A stretch of DNA of 64,000 nt from Wolfiporia cocos (taxonomy: Eukaryota; Basidiomycota; Agaricomycetes; Polyporales; Phaeolaceae). The stretch is from assembly GCA_029448655.1 (NCBI GenBank), contig JACCLO010000007.1, forward strand, positions 620,001-684,000, written 5' to 3'. Below the pieces are notes generated by a model that worked only from the letters and a program-made list of their open reading frames with translations, was not told the DNA's origin and made no database searches. Shown one piece after another: positions 22,972 to 32,143 of this stretch. Both the position numbers and the translations under genes were made by a program. Each line of letters opens with the position of its first letter. The stretch's first letter is position 1.

Positions 22972-23682
22972 TGTTACGGGTCGAATACCCGTTCGTATAT
23001 TCGAGTCGCGAATATAGATCGTTCTTCTGCACGTAGGCGTTTAGCCGTATGCAAGGCAAATACTCGTTAGATGCCTTCAAGTCCTAGATAGCGTTTCTAG
23101 GAGATCGGTTAATATCCAATACGCGTTAGAGGATATAATCTGTTCAGGTGCGAGTCTGGTAGAATATAAGACTCGCCTAAGTCCGAGAAGTCAAGGTGCA
23201 CTTCGAGGACTTAGTCGTTCAATTGCTCGAGCGAGAAATACTGAGCGTAGTTTCCTACGTTTGAGAACGAGTATAAGACTTCTTGTTTGTACAACAAGGT
23301 CGAGCTGAAGAGCCTCGACGGTAAGTACATGAGTTTTTATACTACGCTAGGTTTCAGGGGTCAAGTCTGTCCCAGATGCCACCGATACTATCTACGCTAT
23401 AGTCCCAAACGTTTGATAAGTATGGAGCGATGTATCTGAGACGATAGATAGGAATGATGGCGGTTGAACGCCATCTATCAGCTAAATAAAAAGGTGAACA
23501 TGAAACGATGACAGAGTTGGATCTGCCAGAGATGAAACGAGTTCTGTTAGACTAGTACAACTGGGGATGCGCCCAGTAAGATCACGAGTAGCCAGGGGGG
23601 TTGGTTGCGCAACAAGTCCCTGTATCGTATTCGCCCGGTGGTGAGTTCTGCCGATATTCGAAAAATCAAAATAACCGTAACA
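22972..23682 (-). repeat. Gypsy LTR (3' LTR in element sense)
   Basis: 711 bp, apparently identical to 30729-31439. On the minus strand it begins TGTTACGG and ends CCCGTAACA. Confidence 0.93.
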
Positions 23683-23695
23683 TCAGCCCCTCCCT
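23683..23695 (-). other. Polypurine tract of the Gypsy element
   Basis: The minus strand reads AGGGAGGGGCTGA immediately before the LTR start TGTTACGG, the expected plus-strand primer position. Confidence 0.6.
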
Positions 23696-26600
23696 AGGCA
23701 TTCGTCGGCCTCGACGAATTTTCCAAGTTCCTCTCTTCAGAGTGCCTCGGCGTCCTGTTCATTGTAGATGTCGCCGTTCCCGCTGAGGGATGGGGTCGTA
23801 GGAGTTCGCCATACGAAGTGTTGGCGGCATTCATTCTGTCGATGACCTGGTTGATTGAGCCCACAAGTTCGGCAAATATAGTCGGGGCAGTCGAGGATCC
23901 AGTGGCTAGCGGATCCGCACTGCCGACAGGGTTGTTCAGGCGAGGGCCTCGCTGGTACCCGTAGGGAAGGGATATCTCTGAGATATTCGTTGTGTCGATA
24001 TCTCCAGTGGTGAGCGGCGCGGTGAAGGTTCCGTTGCGCCCATGTGGGTAAGGAGGCGGTGTCTCGTTCATGCTCCCTCGCACCTCGCTCAAACTCCTCG
24101 CGGGTAATACTCTGCACTGAAGGAGATCGTCGAATAGGCGGCGTGCTATTCGCTCTTCGCTGTCGCGCTGGGGTAGCCCTAGGGCTCGTCGGGCGTGCAG
24201 GTGGTTCACGTCTCCCGTTGCCTCCCATACCAGAAATACGTGGCGTCGGGTCTCTAACTCCTGTTCGGCGGGCCCTCTGAGTCTCGGTAGGCAACGGAAA
24301 TAATACTCTATCGCCCTCCATAAAATTAAACGGCCTTGCAACTCGGCGTCGTTCGTCGGGGGTGAAAAAGCGGGCGGGTCGCGGTGTGTATTCGGGTCGA
24401 TTGGGAGCAACGTGCTCGCGATCCTCGAAGTCGTTGAGCGCGTGTCGTAGTCGGGCCGTCGTAGTGGCGGCCAATCGGTCGATAAGTCTGTCGGTGAGTA
24501 GCTCGAGTCCCTCTCTCTGCGCTCTGATCTGCCCCTCCATTCGGACGAGGTCCTCGGTGATGTTCTGGTACGAGCTGTAGACGTGGGTGAGGTCCTGCGC
24601 GATGTCGAAGAGGGCTGACCAGCCATCGGCTCGGCCAGCAAAGGGTCCCTCGGCCCTGTACCAGAGGAGGGCGTGTCTAATCTGCAGATGCTGGGGAGAG
24701 TACCTTCCTGGTGGCGTACCTCGCGGTCGGCCTTCTCGACGATCCGCATCGCCGGGGGTCGTGGTACGGCGAGGGAGCTGGTGGCGAGTCGTCGACATAC
24801 TATTACTGTCTTGTTTTCGAGTGTCGGGGTTGTCCTGACTCTCGTCCTGTGGTAGTCTTTTATCAGCTCCTTGGAATGCTCCAAGTTCGCCTCATCTTCC
24901 CATGAGTTGTCGGCCGTGGCATAGCCTTTCCACTTGACGAAGTACTGGTGCTTCTTCCCTCGCCATCTATCAGCCAAGATGGCTTCGACTTCGTACTCTT
25001 CTTGTCCCTTGACGATGTCAGGTGGCGGCCGTAGGTAATTGGGTCCGTGCACCCTCGTTTCTCTGAACGGTTTTAGTAAGGCGGCATGGAATACCGGATG
25101 AATTTTCCAGTTGGTCGGTAACTGCAACCGGTATGTCGTGGGTCCCATCTTTTCTGTGATGGTGAAGGGTCCCTCTCTTTTTGGTGCTAGTTTGTTCGAT
25201 TCGTAGGGGATTGTTAGGTTCTTGGCATCGAGCCAGACCTTGTCCCCTTTCTCAAGCTTTGGCAGTTCTCTGAGGAACCGCCCTGCCATTCTTTTCTGGG
25301 CTAATTCATGCGCGATGAATGCCATCTTTCGCGCCTCTTTGATCTTCTTGATCCTGTCGACTGCTGCCGGGACGTTCCCTACTCTGTCATAGTCTGGGAA
25401 TCCTCTCGGGACGTATCCTAGGATTATTTCAAGTGGCGCTGGTCGGTTTTCGGTTCGTCTGGTGTTGTGCGCAAATTCGACGTCAGGCAGTCGCTGTACC
25501 CATTGGAACGGGTCGTTCATGCAATAGATGCGAAGGTATACTTCGATCTGTTGATTCATTCTTTCTGTCTGTCCGTCGGTCTGTGGATGGTACGCCGTAC
25601 TCATCGCTGATTCTGTTCCCTGCAGCTTGCATAATTCCTTGAAAAGCTTTGATGCAAACTGCGGTCCCCTGTCTGAAATGATCTTTCGGGGGATGCCATA
25701 TAGCGAGTAGATTTTCCGGTGAAATATCTCTGCCGCCCCTTCGCTATTGATCATTTTGTCGCATGGGGTGAGAGAGATGGCCTTGGATAGGCCATGGTCG
25801 ACGATCACCATCATGGAGTCATACTTTCCGACTCTTGGCAGGTCGGTGACAAAATCGACCGAGCACTGTGAGAATGGGAGGGCGTCTTCCCTTGTTGGTA
25901 TTGGTTGCAAAGGGGGTTTTAGCGGATTCCTATCAGGTTTCATCTGTTGACAGATTGCACAGCCCCGGACGTATTCCGCTATCATTGTTCCCATGGCCGG
26001 CCACCAAAAGTGGGTCTTAACCTGGACTGTTGTACCCCAGATCCCAGGGTGTCCGGCTGGGATCGTGTCGTGGTATTTTGCGATGACGTCTCGTCGAAGG
26101 CCCTCATCCCTCGGCACGTACATTCTGCCCCTGTAGAGCAGTATTCCATCCGTTTGTTGCCATTCATCTGCAGTGGTTTTCGCGGGGAATTCGCCTGTGC
26201 CCCCTAGAGCACGGATCGCCTGTTCCGCAGATTCATCTCGATCGTTGGCGTTCTTGATTCGATCAATGATCGGGATCTGGATTGCGTGGACGACGAGTTC
26301 GTCTGGAATCATGGTGATTCCCTCGTTGTCTTCGTTGCTTTCGTCCTGGTGATACAACCTGGACAGTGTGTCGGCCATGACTAGTTTCCTTCCGGGGACG
26401 TGTTGTAACTTCAGGTCGAATTGCGAGAGGAATAGATGCCATCTCGCTTGTCGCCGATTTAGGCGCTGTGCGCTTCTCCAGTACGTCAGGTTCTGATGAT
26501 CACTTCGGATCAAGATCCGATGCGGTGCTCCTTCTAACAGGTGCTGCCATTCTTCTAAGGCTCGGACTATTCCGAGTAGTTCGCGATCGTAGATTTCATA

Positions 26601-28745
26601 GTTCCGTTCTGTGGATGTCAGGGACTGTGAGAGATATCCCACTGGCCGTTCGCGCCCTGTTTCATCCATCTGTTTCAGTACTGCTCCTGTGGCGAACTGA
26701 GACGCGTCTGCTTCAAGGATGAACGGTTTCTCCTTGTCTGGTGTTCCTAGTGCGGGCGCTGTTGTGAATGCTTTCTTCATGAATTCGAATGCTTTCTGTT
26801 CTTTCTCCGTCCACTGGAACCCTGTCCCCGTGACCGTTTTTGTGAGGTCTACCAAGGGTCGGGCGTGCGTAGAGTAGTGATCGATAAATTTCCGATAGAA
26901 GTTCGCAAATCCTAGGAAGGATCTGACTTCTTTGAGATTTCGGGGAGTTGGCCACTCCTTAATCCCATTGAGTTTCGCTGGGTCCATCTGGATATTTCCT
27001 GGGGTGATGACTAGTCCCAGAAATTCGACTCTGTCGACACCGAAGGCGCATTTCTCGGGTTTCACAAAGAGATGGTTATCCACCAATCTCTGGAGGATCC
27101 GCCTCTCCCGTTCCTTGTGTATTTTCTCGTCTCCTGAGAAAATGAGGATGTCGTCCATATAAACAAGCACCCATCCTTCGAGGATTTCTTCTTTCAGGAT
27201 TTCGTTCATCATTGCTTGGAAGGTCCCGGGTGCATTGCACAATCCGAAAAACATAACCGTGGGTTCGTACAGCCCTCGGTTTGTTTTGAAGGCTGCTTTC
27301 CATTCGTCTCCCTTCTTGATCCGCACGTTGTTGTATCCCGCTCTAAGGTCCATTTTTGTGAAGATCCTTGCTCCTTTTAGCTTTTCCAGAAGCTCTGAGA
27401 TCAGTGGTAAGGGATAGACGTTTTTTATCGTTCCTTCGTTCAGATATCGATAATCTTGACAGGGTCGTAGGCCGCTGTCTTTCTTTGGGACGAAAAAGAA
27501 TGGTGATGCCATCGGGGATTTTGAGGGTACAATGAATCCCTTGGCCAAGTTTTCTTTTAGGAATTCGTCCAGCGCCTGTTGCTCTTTAGGTGAGAGTGCA
27601 TAGACTTTACAGTCTTTTGGCACGAAATCGGGTTTTAATTCGATTGCGTGGTCCCATGGTCTTGACGGGGGGAACGCTGCTGCGGACTCCTTACTGAACA
27701 CCTTGGCGAAGTCCAGTAGGTGTTTCGGGACCATCTCCTCAATTGTTCGTTCTGGTTCGGGCGTTTTCTGTGCGAATTCCTGGGATTTCGTCAGCGCTTT
27801 CCTGACAGCGTTGATGAGTTGTATCTTTGTTCGGAACTTCTTTCGCGTCTCCCCTTTCTTTCCTATGATCCTAGGGTTGTCTTTCGCGAAGCGTCGGATC
27901 GCTTCGTACTCCTCGGGAGTATAGAGCCGCTGCGCTGTTTCTTCTGGCTGGTCCGTGGATCCAAACCCTTTCTCCCCTCGTTCTGTTTCATCTAGGTCTT
28001 CGACCTCTAAGATGTCGGGGGTGAGGTGTCGTTCGAAAATTATCTGGGCTATTCGCATGCCCGGGATAATTCTATGCGCCTTATCTGAGTAGTTGAAGAC
28101 GATGGCTCCGACGTCTCCTCGGTAGTCCGAATCTATGATTCCGGCTTGTACTACCAATCCGTGTCTGAGGGTGTTGCCTGATCGTCCGGCCAGCCTTCCA
28201 TACGATCCCTTCGGGATCTTCATTTTTACTCCAGTGGATACGAGTTTCCATCCTCCGGCGGGAATCTCGGTTTCTTCTGCGGCGTAAAGATCATACCCCG
28301 CAGCTTCTTGGGTCCCCCTTGTTGGAATTTTTCCTTCTGGGGCAACTACCATCTCCACCGTATCCATTTGGATCGTGGCTTCCTGTTTCTTTTCTTCTGC
28401 CCCTAGTATTGATCGTACATCGACTGTTTGGTCCTTCCAGTCGATTGTGGGGTTTTCGTCTTTTAGCCATCCATACCCTAGAATCATATTTTCTGTTCCG
28501 ATCGATCCTACTAGGAATCGGACTTTTCGCGTTTTCTGGGTCTTTGGGTATCGTAGTAGTATGGTGGCTTCTCGGTCTATTCGCCCATCTTTGTTTTCTG
28601 TTCCGTCAACATTTTTGACGATGATCGGGTTCTTCAAGGGTTGCGTGGGCACCTTGTATTTTTCTACCACTCTGCTGTGGATCAGGTTGGACATTGCTCC
28701 TGAGTCGATTAGTGCATTGCACTTCACGGGTTTTGCCAGCGTCAT
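23694..28745 (-). CDS. pol: Gypsy Pol polyprotein: protease, dUTPase, RT, RNase H, integrase, chromodomain
   Basis: 1683 codons from the first ATG; the frame is open a further 33 codons upstream to the gag overlap at 28844. Domains by residue: aspartic protease (IDSGA, 13-17). Trimeric dUTPase (about 138-265) with all five motifs: AAGYDLYAAE, GRLAGRSG, GIIDSDYRG, GMRIAQIIFE, RGEKGFGSTD. Reverse transcriptase (about 400-540) with YMDD at 529-532. RNase H (about 674-800). Integrase with zinc-binding H-H-C-C (H892 to CAIC 929-932) and catalytic D964, D1025, E1061, a textbook D-60-D-35-E. Chromodomain (about 1251-1300: YFVKWKGY, SWEDEANL). After the chromodomain the frame runs on about 380 codons as a low-complexity tail overlapping the third ORF; that tail may not be a real protein. 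No catalytic residue appears lost. Confidence 0.93.
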   Translation of the reverse strand: MTLAKPVKCNALIDSGAMSNLIHSRVVEKYKVPTQPLKNPIIVKNVDGTENKDGRIDREATILLRYPKTQKTRKVRFLVGSIGTENMILGYGWLKDENPTIDWKDQTVDVRSILGAEEKKQEATIQMDTVEMVVAPEGKIPTRGTQEAAGYDLYAAEETEIPAGGWKLVSTGVKMKIPKGSYGRLAGRSGNTLRHGLVVQAGIIDSDYRGDVGAIVFNYSDKAHRIIPGMRIAQIIFERHLTPDILEVEDLDETERGEKGFGSTDQPEETAQRLYTPEEYEAIRRFAKDNPRIIGKKGETRKKFRTKIQLINAVRKALTKSQEFAQKTPEPERTIEEMVPKHLLDFAKVFSKESAAAFPPSRPWDHAIELKPDFVPKDCKVYALSPKEQQALDEFLKENLAKGFIVPSKSPMASPFFFVPKKDSGLRPCQDYRYLNEGTIKNVYPLPLISELLEKLKGARIFTKMDLRAGYNNVRIKKGDEWKAAFKTNRGLYEPTVMFFGLCNAPGTFQAMMNEILKEEILEGWVLVYMDDILIFSGDEKIHKERERRILQRLVDNHLFVKPEKCAFGVDRVEFLGLVITPGNIQMDPAKLNGIKEWPTPRNLKEVRSFLGFANFYRKFIDHYSTHARPLVDLTKTVTGTGFQWTEKEQKAFEFMKKAFTTAPALGTPDKEKPFILEADASQFATGAVLKQMDETGRERPVGYLSQSLTSTERNYEIYDRELLGIVRALEEWQHLLEGAPHRILIRSDHQNLTYWRSAQRLNRRQARWHLFLSQFDLKLQHVPGRKLVMADTLSRLYHQDESNEDNEGITMIPDELVVHAIQIPIIDRIKNANDRDESAEQAIRALGGTGEFPAKTTADEWQQTDGILLYRGRMYVPRDEGLRRDVIAKYHDTIPAGHPGIWGTTVQVKTHFWWPAMGTMIAEYVRGCAICQQMKPDRNPLKPPLQPIPTREDALPFSQCSVDFVTDLPRVGKYDSMMVIVDHGLSKAISLTPCDKMINSEGAAEIFHRKIYSLYGIPRKIISDRGPQFASKLFKELCKLQGTESAMSTAYHPQTDGQTERMNQQIEVYLRIYCMNDPFQWVQRLPDVEFAHNTRRTENRPAPLEIILGYVPRGFPDYDRVGNVPAAVDRIKKIKEARKMAFIAHELAQKRMAGRFLRELPKLEKGDKVWLDAKNLTIPYESNKLAPKREGPFTITEKMGPTTYRLQLPTNWKIHPVFHAALLKPFRETRVHGPNYLRPPPDIVKGQEEYEVEAILADRWRGKKHQYFVKWKGYATADNSWEDEANLEHSKELIKDYHRTRVRTTPTLENKTVIVCRRLATSSLAVPRPPAMRIVEKADREVRHQEGTLPSICRLDTPSSGTGPRDPLLAEPMAGQPSSTSRRTSPTSTARTRTSPRTSSEWRGRSERRERDSSYSPTDLSTDWPPLRRPDYDTRSTTSRIASTLLPIDPNTHRDPPAFSPPTNDAELQGRLILWRAIEYYFRCLPRLRGPAEQELETRRHVFLVWEATGDVNHLHARRALGLPQRDSEERIARRLFDDLLQCRVLPARSLSEVRGSMNETPPPYPHGRNGTFTAPLTTGDIDTTNISEISLPYGYQRGPRLNNPVGSADPLATGSSTAPTIFAELVGSINQVIDRMNAANTSYGELLRPHPSAGTATSTMNRTPRHSEERNLENSSRPTNA
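23737..24798 (-). CDS. Third ORF of the Gypsy element: zinc-knuckle protein overlapping the 3' end of pol
   Basis: 353 codons starting ATG at 24798, in a different frame from pol, which also stays open across the whole region. The middle (about residues 60-115) is amphipathic and helix-prone. Near the C-terminus (about residues 293-330) are two cysteine clusters: CRQCGSASHWILDC, a canonical CX2CX4HX4C knuckle, and CRTCGLNQPGHRQNEC, CX2CX6HX4C. The protein therefore looks like a nucleic-acid-binding accessory factor, perhaps nucleocapsid-like. By contrast the pol frame here is a low-complexity Arg/Ser/Pro/Thr-rich tail, so this ORF is the likelier real product. How it would be translated (reinitiation, splicing or frameshift) cannot be seen. 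Confidence 0.55.
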   Translation of the reverse strand: MSTTRHQLPRRTTTPGDADRREGRPRGTPPGRYSPQHLQIRHALLWYRAEGPFAGRADGWSALFDIAQDLTHVYSSYQNITEDLVRMEGQIRAQREGLELLTDRLIDRLAATTTARLRHALNDFEDREHVAPNRPEYTPRPARFFTPDERRRVARPFNFMEGDRVLFPLPTETQRARRTGVRDPTPRISGMGGNGRREPPARPTSPRATPARQRRANSTPPIRRSPSVQSITREEFERGAREHERDTASLPTWAQRNLHRAAHHWRYRHNEYLRDIPSLRVPARPSPEQPCRQCGSASHWILDCPDYICRTCGLNQPGHRQNECRQHFVWRTPTTPSLSGNGDIYNEQDAEAL

Positions 28746-28834
28746 GATTACCGGGATGAAGAGGGATCGATTCTTCTCGAATGAGGTAATTACATGCGCT
28801 GCTTTCTCGGAGGGTAAGACCGTGGGCTTCCCTC

Positions 28835-30682
28835 CTAGGCAAAATCCTGTTCTTCTACGAGCCGTGCTAGGAGCTCGGGGTTCTTGGCTTTCAGAGCCCT
28901 AATTGCTGTGACTGCTCTGTTAGCGGTAATGTATTCAGTTTCTTCCTCAGAGACTTCTTCAATGCGAGCCTCTTGCTCGGCTTCTTCTTCTTCGGTTTTT
29001 CGAGTAGTCCGCCTAGGGCGGGCTGGCTTCCTTGGCCTCTTTGGACAGTCTCGCGACATATGTCCTGGTTGATGACAGGTGAAGCATTTTCCCTTCTTGA
29101 TGTGATCGTCCCTTTCCTGGGTGGTCATTCGATCTACATCCATCGCGTTCGGATCTTTCGGTGCGGTTGTCTGTGGAGCACTAGTGCGTCCATTATTCTG
29201 GTTCGAGGCTTGCCAAGCCTTTTTCTTGACAAACGGTTTATCCCGTTTCAAGAATATCTTGTACGTATTTTCATAGTACGAGGCAGCGGACTGCCATTCA
29301 TCAATGGTCGCTGGTAGCGGCCGGATGCCGATGATATATCGGGTCGTATGTTCGGGTAACCCTTTCTCGAAGAGGGTTATGAGCAACGCGTTTCCGTCTG
29401 CGCTGTATCGATCGTACTGGGCCTTTCCGGCCAAGTTGTTGAACTCGGTGATATAATCATCGATGTCTTTTCTGTCCTGGGTTACGTCCAGGATTTTCTT
29501 CCGCGCCTTCTGTACTTCTTCGATGGCTCCGAAGGCTTTCTGGAAGTCTGCATCAAACTGTGCAAGACTAGGCGGGAAGAATCGTTTCGTCTGGGGGTTC
29601 GTATAAACCCGGTGATAATTCTGTTTCCATTGGCCCGTTTTCCCCTTGTTCGAAATATAAGAGAGGATAAAGATCACTCTCTGAACGTCGTTCTGGAATG
29701 ACGTTTCGTACATCGTAAACCAGGAATTGCACTGGTTTATGAAGTTCTGCATGTCAGATCGTTCCCCGTCGAATACGTCTGGGGGGTTGATCTTTATCAT
29801 CGGGGGTCGGTAGTACGGGTTCGGCGCCGGAGGTTGGGGCTGCGGCGCATTCGGTGGTGGGGGCCCGCCTGGGGGTCCTCCTCCTCCCGGGTATCCTCCA
29901 CCCAGGTTTCCTGGGTTTCCTCCGGGGTTCCCTGGGTTCCCTCCAGGGTTTCCTCCTCCGGGGTTCGCGGGAGTTCCTCCTCCGAGTCCTCCAGGAGGGG
30001 GGGCATTCCCTCCTCCGAGTCCGAAGTTTCCTCCCAGTCCTCCTCCGCTTGTACCTGCGGAGGTTCGTCCAAATAGGCCTGAAGGCCATGTTCCTGGGTT
30101 TGTCGTTCCCATTCCTCCGCTTGGGCTAGTCCAAGACGGATTTCCTCCGCTACCCATTCCGGGTGCGTTCTGTGGGGGGTTTCCAAAGAGGTCTGTTCCT
30201 CCAGCCATAGGCCCAATCCCACTCTGCGCAAAAGCAGATATAAATCCTGGAGGGTCCTGTCCTCCGGTCTGGCTGTTATCTGTTCCTGTAAAGTTTCCAG
30301 GATTTCTCCCATCATCTCCGATGCGCTCAATTCCTGCCATTCCTGTGGCGCCCGAAGGCTGATTCGTATTTCCATCGGCATCGAAGGTTCTGTTGATGGT
30401 TTCGGTTTTGTTTTCGGTCAACGTCGCGGTTGACATCGGAGGGATTTCTCCGAATCGTTCGAACGCTTCACGCGTTATTTCCCAAGCGGTCATTCTTGCG
30501 GAGGGGTATACTTCTACCCACTTCGATGCCCTATCTTCTCTTGGAATGACAACAATTCCTCCGCGGTTACGGAAGGCTCCAATGGTGTCAGTCCACTCGT
30601 ATTGGTTGAGTCTGTAGACTCCCTGAATGTTCTCGGGCAAGAGTTCAATCAGTCGTGCTGGGAATTCTGGTCCAAATATCAT
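28835..30682 (-). CDS. gag: Gypsy Gag polyprotein
   Basis: 615 aa starting ATG at 30682, about 46 nt inside the LTR boundary. The N-terminal part is followed by a long Gly/Pro/Asn-rich linker (about residues 150-285). Then comes a capsid-like alpha-helical region (from INPPDVFDGERSDMQNFI to YIIGIRPLP). A CCHC zinc knuckle, CFTCHQPGHMSRDC, follows, and the C-terminal tail is basic then acidic. It forms the particle that packages element RNA. The stop TAG at 28837-28835 lies within the overlap with the pol frame, consistent with Gag-Pol made by -1 frameshifting. Confidence 0.9.
   Translation of the reverse strand: MIFGPEFPARLIELLPENIQGVYRLNQYEWTDTIGAFRNRGGIVVIPREDRASKWVEVYPSARMTAWEITREAFERFGEIPPMSTATLTENKTETINRTFDADGNTNQPSGATGMAGIERIGDDGRNPGNFTGTDNSQTGGQDPPGFISAFAQSGIGPMAGGTDLFGNPPQNAPGMGSGGNPSWTSPSGGMGTTNPGTWPSGLFGRTSAGTSGGGLGGNFGLGGGNAPPPGGLGGGTPANPGGGNPGGNPGNPGGNPGNLGGGYPGGGGPPGGPPPPNAPQPQPPAPNPYYRPPMIKINPPDVFDGERSDMQNFINQCNSWFTMYETSFQNDVQRVIFILSYISNKGKTGQWKQNYHRVYTNPQTKRFFPPSLAQFDADFQKAFGAIEEVQKARKKILDVTQDRKDIDDYITEFNNLAGKAQYDRYSADGNALLITLFEKGLPEHTTRYIIGIRPLPATIDEWQSAASYYENTYKIFLKRDKPFVKKKAWQASNQNNGRTSAPQTTAPKDPNAMDVDRMTTQERDDHIKKGKCFTCHQPGHMSRDCPKRPRKPARPRRTTRKTEEEEAEQEARIEEVSEEETEYITANRAVTAIRALKAKNPELLARLVEEQDFA
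28841..28847 (-). promoter_or_regulatory. Candidate -1 ribosomal frameshift heptamer, gag to pol
   Basis: On the minus strand G GAT TTT lies in the gag frame two codons before the gag stop (Q-D-F-A-stop). It fits the X XXY YYZ rule with one mismatch-tolerant position. Slipping back one base joins the frame that runs open for 33 codons into the pol ATG and protease. Whether a stimulatory structure follows was not tested. Confidence 0.55.
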
Positions 30683-30716
30683 GTGCCCTTACACCGTGGT
30701 AGGTGAGGGTGTGATA

Positions 30717-30727
30717 AGCTCGACCTT
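30717..30727 (-). other. Self-complementary primer-binding site of the Gypsy element
   Basis: One nucleotide inside the LTR the sense strand reads AAGGTCGAGCT. Its reverse complement AGCTCGACCTT occurs in the sense strand of the LTR (31053-31063), about 30 nt below a TATA box. Eleven paired bases with no tRNA 3'-end match is the Tf1/sushi self-priming arrangement. Confidence 0.72.
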
Positions 30728-30728
30728 C

Positions 30729-31439
30729 TGTTACGGGTCGAATACCCGTTCGTATATTCGAGTCGCGAATATAGATCGTTCTTCTGCACGTAGGCGTTTA
30801 GCCGTATGCAAGGCAAATACTCGTTAGATGCCTTCAAGTCCTAGATAGCGTTTCTAGGAGATCGGTTAATATCCAATACGCGTTAGAGGATATAATCTGT
30901 TCAGGTGCGAGTCTGGTAGAATATAAGACTCGCCTAAGTCCGAGAAGTCAAGGTGCACTTCGAGGACTTAGTCGTTCAATTGCTCGAGCGAGAAATACTG
31001 AGCGTAGTTTCCTACGTTTGAGAACGAGTATAAGACTTCTTGTTTGTACAACAAGGTCGAGCTGAAGAGCCTCGACGGTAAGTACATGAGTTTTTATACT
31101 ACGCTAGGTTTCAGGGGTCAAGTCTGTCCCAGATGCCACCGATACTATCTACGCTATAGTCCCAAACGTTTGATAAGTATGGAGCGATGTATCTGAGACG
31201 ATAGATAGGAATGATGGCGGTTGAACGCCATCTATCAGCTAAATAAAAAGGTGAACATGAAACGATGACAGAGTTGGATCTGCCAGAGATGAAACGAGTT
31301 CTGTTAGACTAGTACAACTGGGGATGCGCCCAGTAAGATCACGAGTAGCCAGGGGGGTTGGTTGCGCAACAAGTCCCTGTATCGTATTCGCCCGGTGGTG
31401 AGTTCTGCCGATATTCGAAAAATCAAAATAACCGTAACA
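30729..31439 (-). repeat. Gypsy LTR (5', promoter LTR in element sense)
   Basis: 711 bp. If transcription starts at 31063, U3 is 31064-31439 (376 nt) and R-U5 is 30729-31063 (335 nt). Confidence 0.93.
31091..31098 (-). promoter_or_regulatory. TATA box of the Gypsy LTR
   Basis: TATAAAAA on the minus strand, about 28-35 nt upstream of 31063, the first base of the sequence complementary to the PBS. Confidence 0.65.
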
Positions 31440-32143
31440 GTACCTCCCTCCCAACACCTTCGATGGCTAGGATTCTACTTCAACTCCCACCTCACCTTCC
31501 AACACCATGTTTACACCATGGCACGCCACACCACCACCCAAGCCATCGCACTCCGCATGCTCGCTAACACCATACACAGACTCAATATCTACCCCACCCG
31601 ACACCTCTACACCGCAACCATTCTCCCCATCCTCACCTATGGCACCCCCCTCTACTACAATGCACACCACCAAAAAACACTCATCTGCCCTATTACCCTC
31701 ACCCAAAACCAAAGTCTACACTGGCTACTGGGCGCATTCCACACCACCCCCATTTCCTCTCTCGAAACCCTTTCTGCAATCCTTCCTATTCCCATTTATT
31801 TACAATGCCTCAATGATACTACAGCAATTTGTTTATGTACATTACCTACACACTCCCAACCTATACAATGTCTCACAAAACCACAAAACCAACCATATCC
31901 TCTCTCTAAACGTACTATACAAAAACACATGCCACGCACAACACCACTGTTATATCTCAACTCACTCTTACCTACGCGCACTGTGTTGGAACATGGATTT
32001 TCCAGGGCCGAGCTCGCATGTGCCTGAACATCAGGAGCCAGGTATTGCATAGCTGGAGGGTGAAACGGTATATAATAGCTCGATTTTATGTACCGTACCT
32101 CACACGATTGCCCTACGGGCACCGTTACACCTGTGGACAAATG
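31440..32143 (+). pseudogene. LINE ORF2 RT C-terminal (thumb) region
   Basis: Immediately after the Gypsy element the LINE frame resumes with HLRWLGFYFN, as in the region after the RT palm of LINEs. It continues with NIYPTRHLYTATILPILTYG and LLGAFHTTPISSLE. The frame is readable to about 32000 and degrades after that. It is bounded downstream by the TRIM-like insertion. Confidence 0.65.

Larger units (their letters stand above)
22972..31439 (-). mobile_element. Full-length, apparently intact Ty3/Gypsy chromovirus with dUTPase
   Basis: 8468 bp bounded by two 711-bp LTRs that look identical base for base, and flanked by duplication GTACC (22967-22971 and 31440-31444). On the minus strand the order is LTR, self-complementary PBS, gag, pol (protease, dUTPase, RT, RNase H, integrase, chromodomain), an overlapping third ORF, PPT, LTR. 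All frames are open. Intact genes plus identical LTRs point to a very recent insertion and a possibly active element. A chromodomain and self-priming PBS place it with Tf1/sushi-type chromoviruses. It sits within the LINE RT region. Confidence 0.93.

Noticed and set aside
23694..24798. Pol C-terminal extension of about 380 residues as a real domain
   Set aside because: Low-complexity R/S/P/T composition without motifs, while the overlapping frame encodes zinc knuckles; kept only as an open frame.
29754..30381. Alternative minus-strand frames of 111 and 194 codons within gag
   Set aside because: They overlap the Gly/Pro-rich linker of Gag, whose GC-rich codons keep all frames open.
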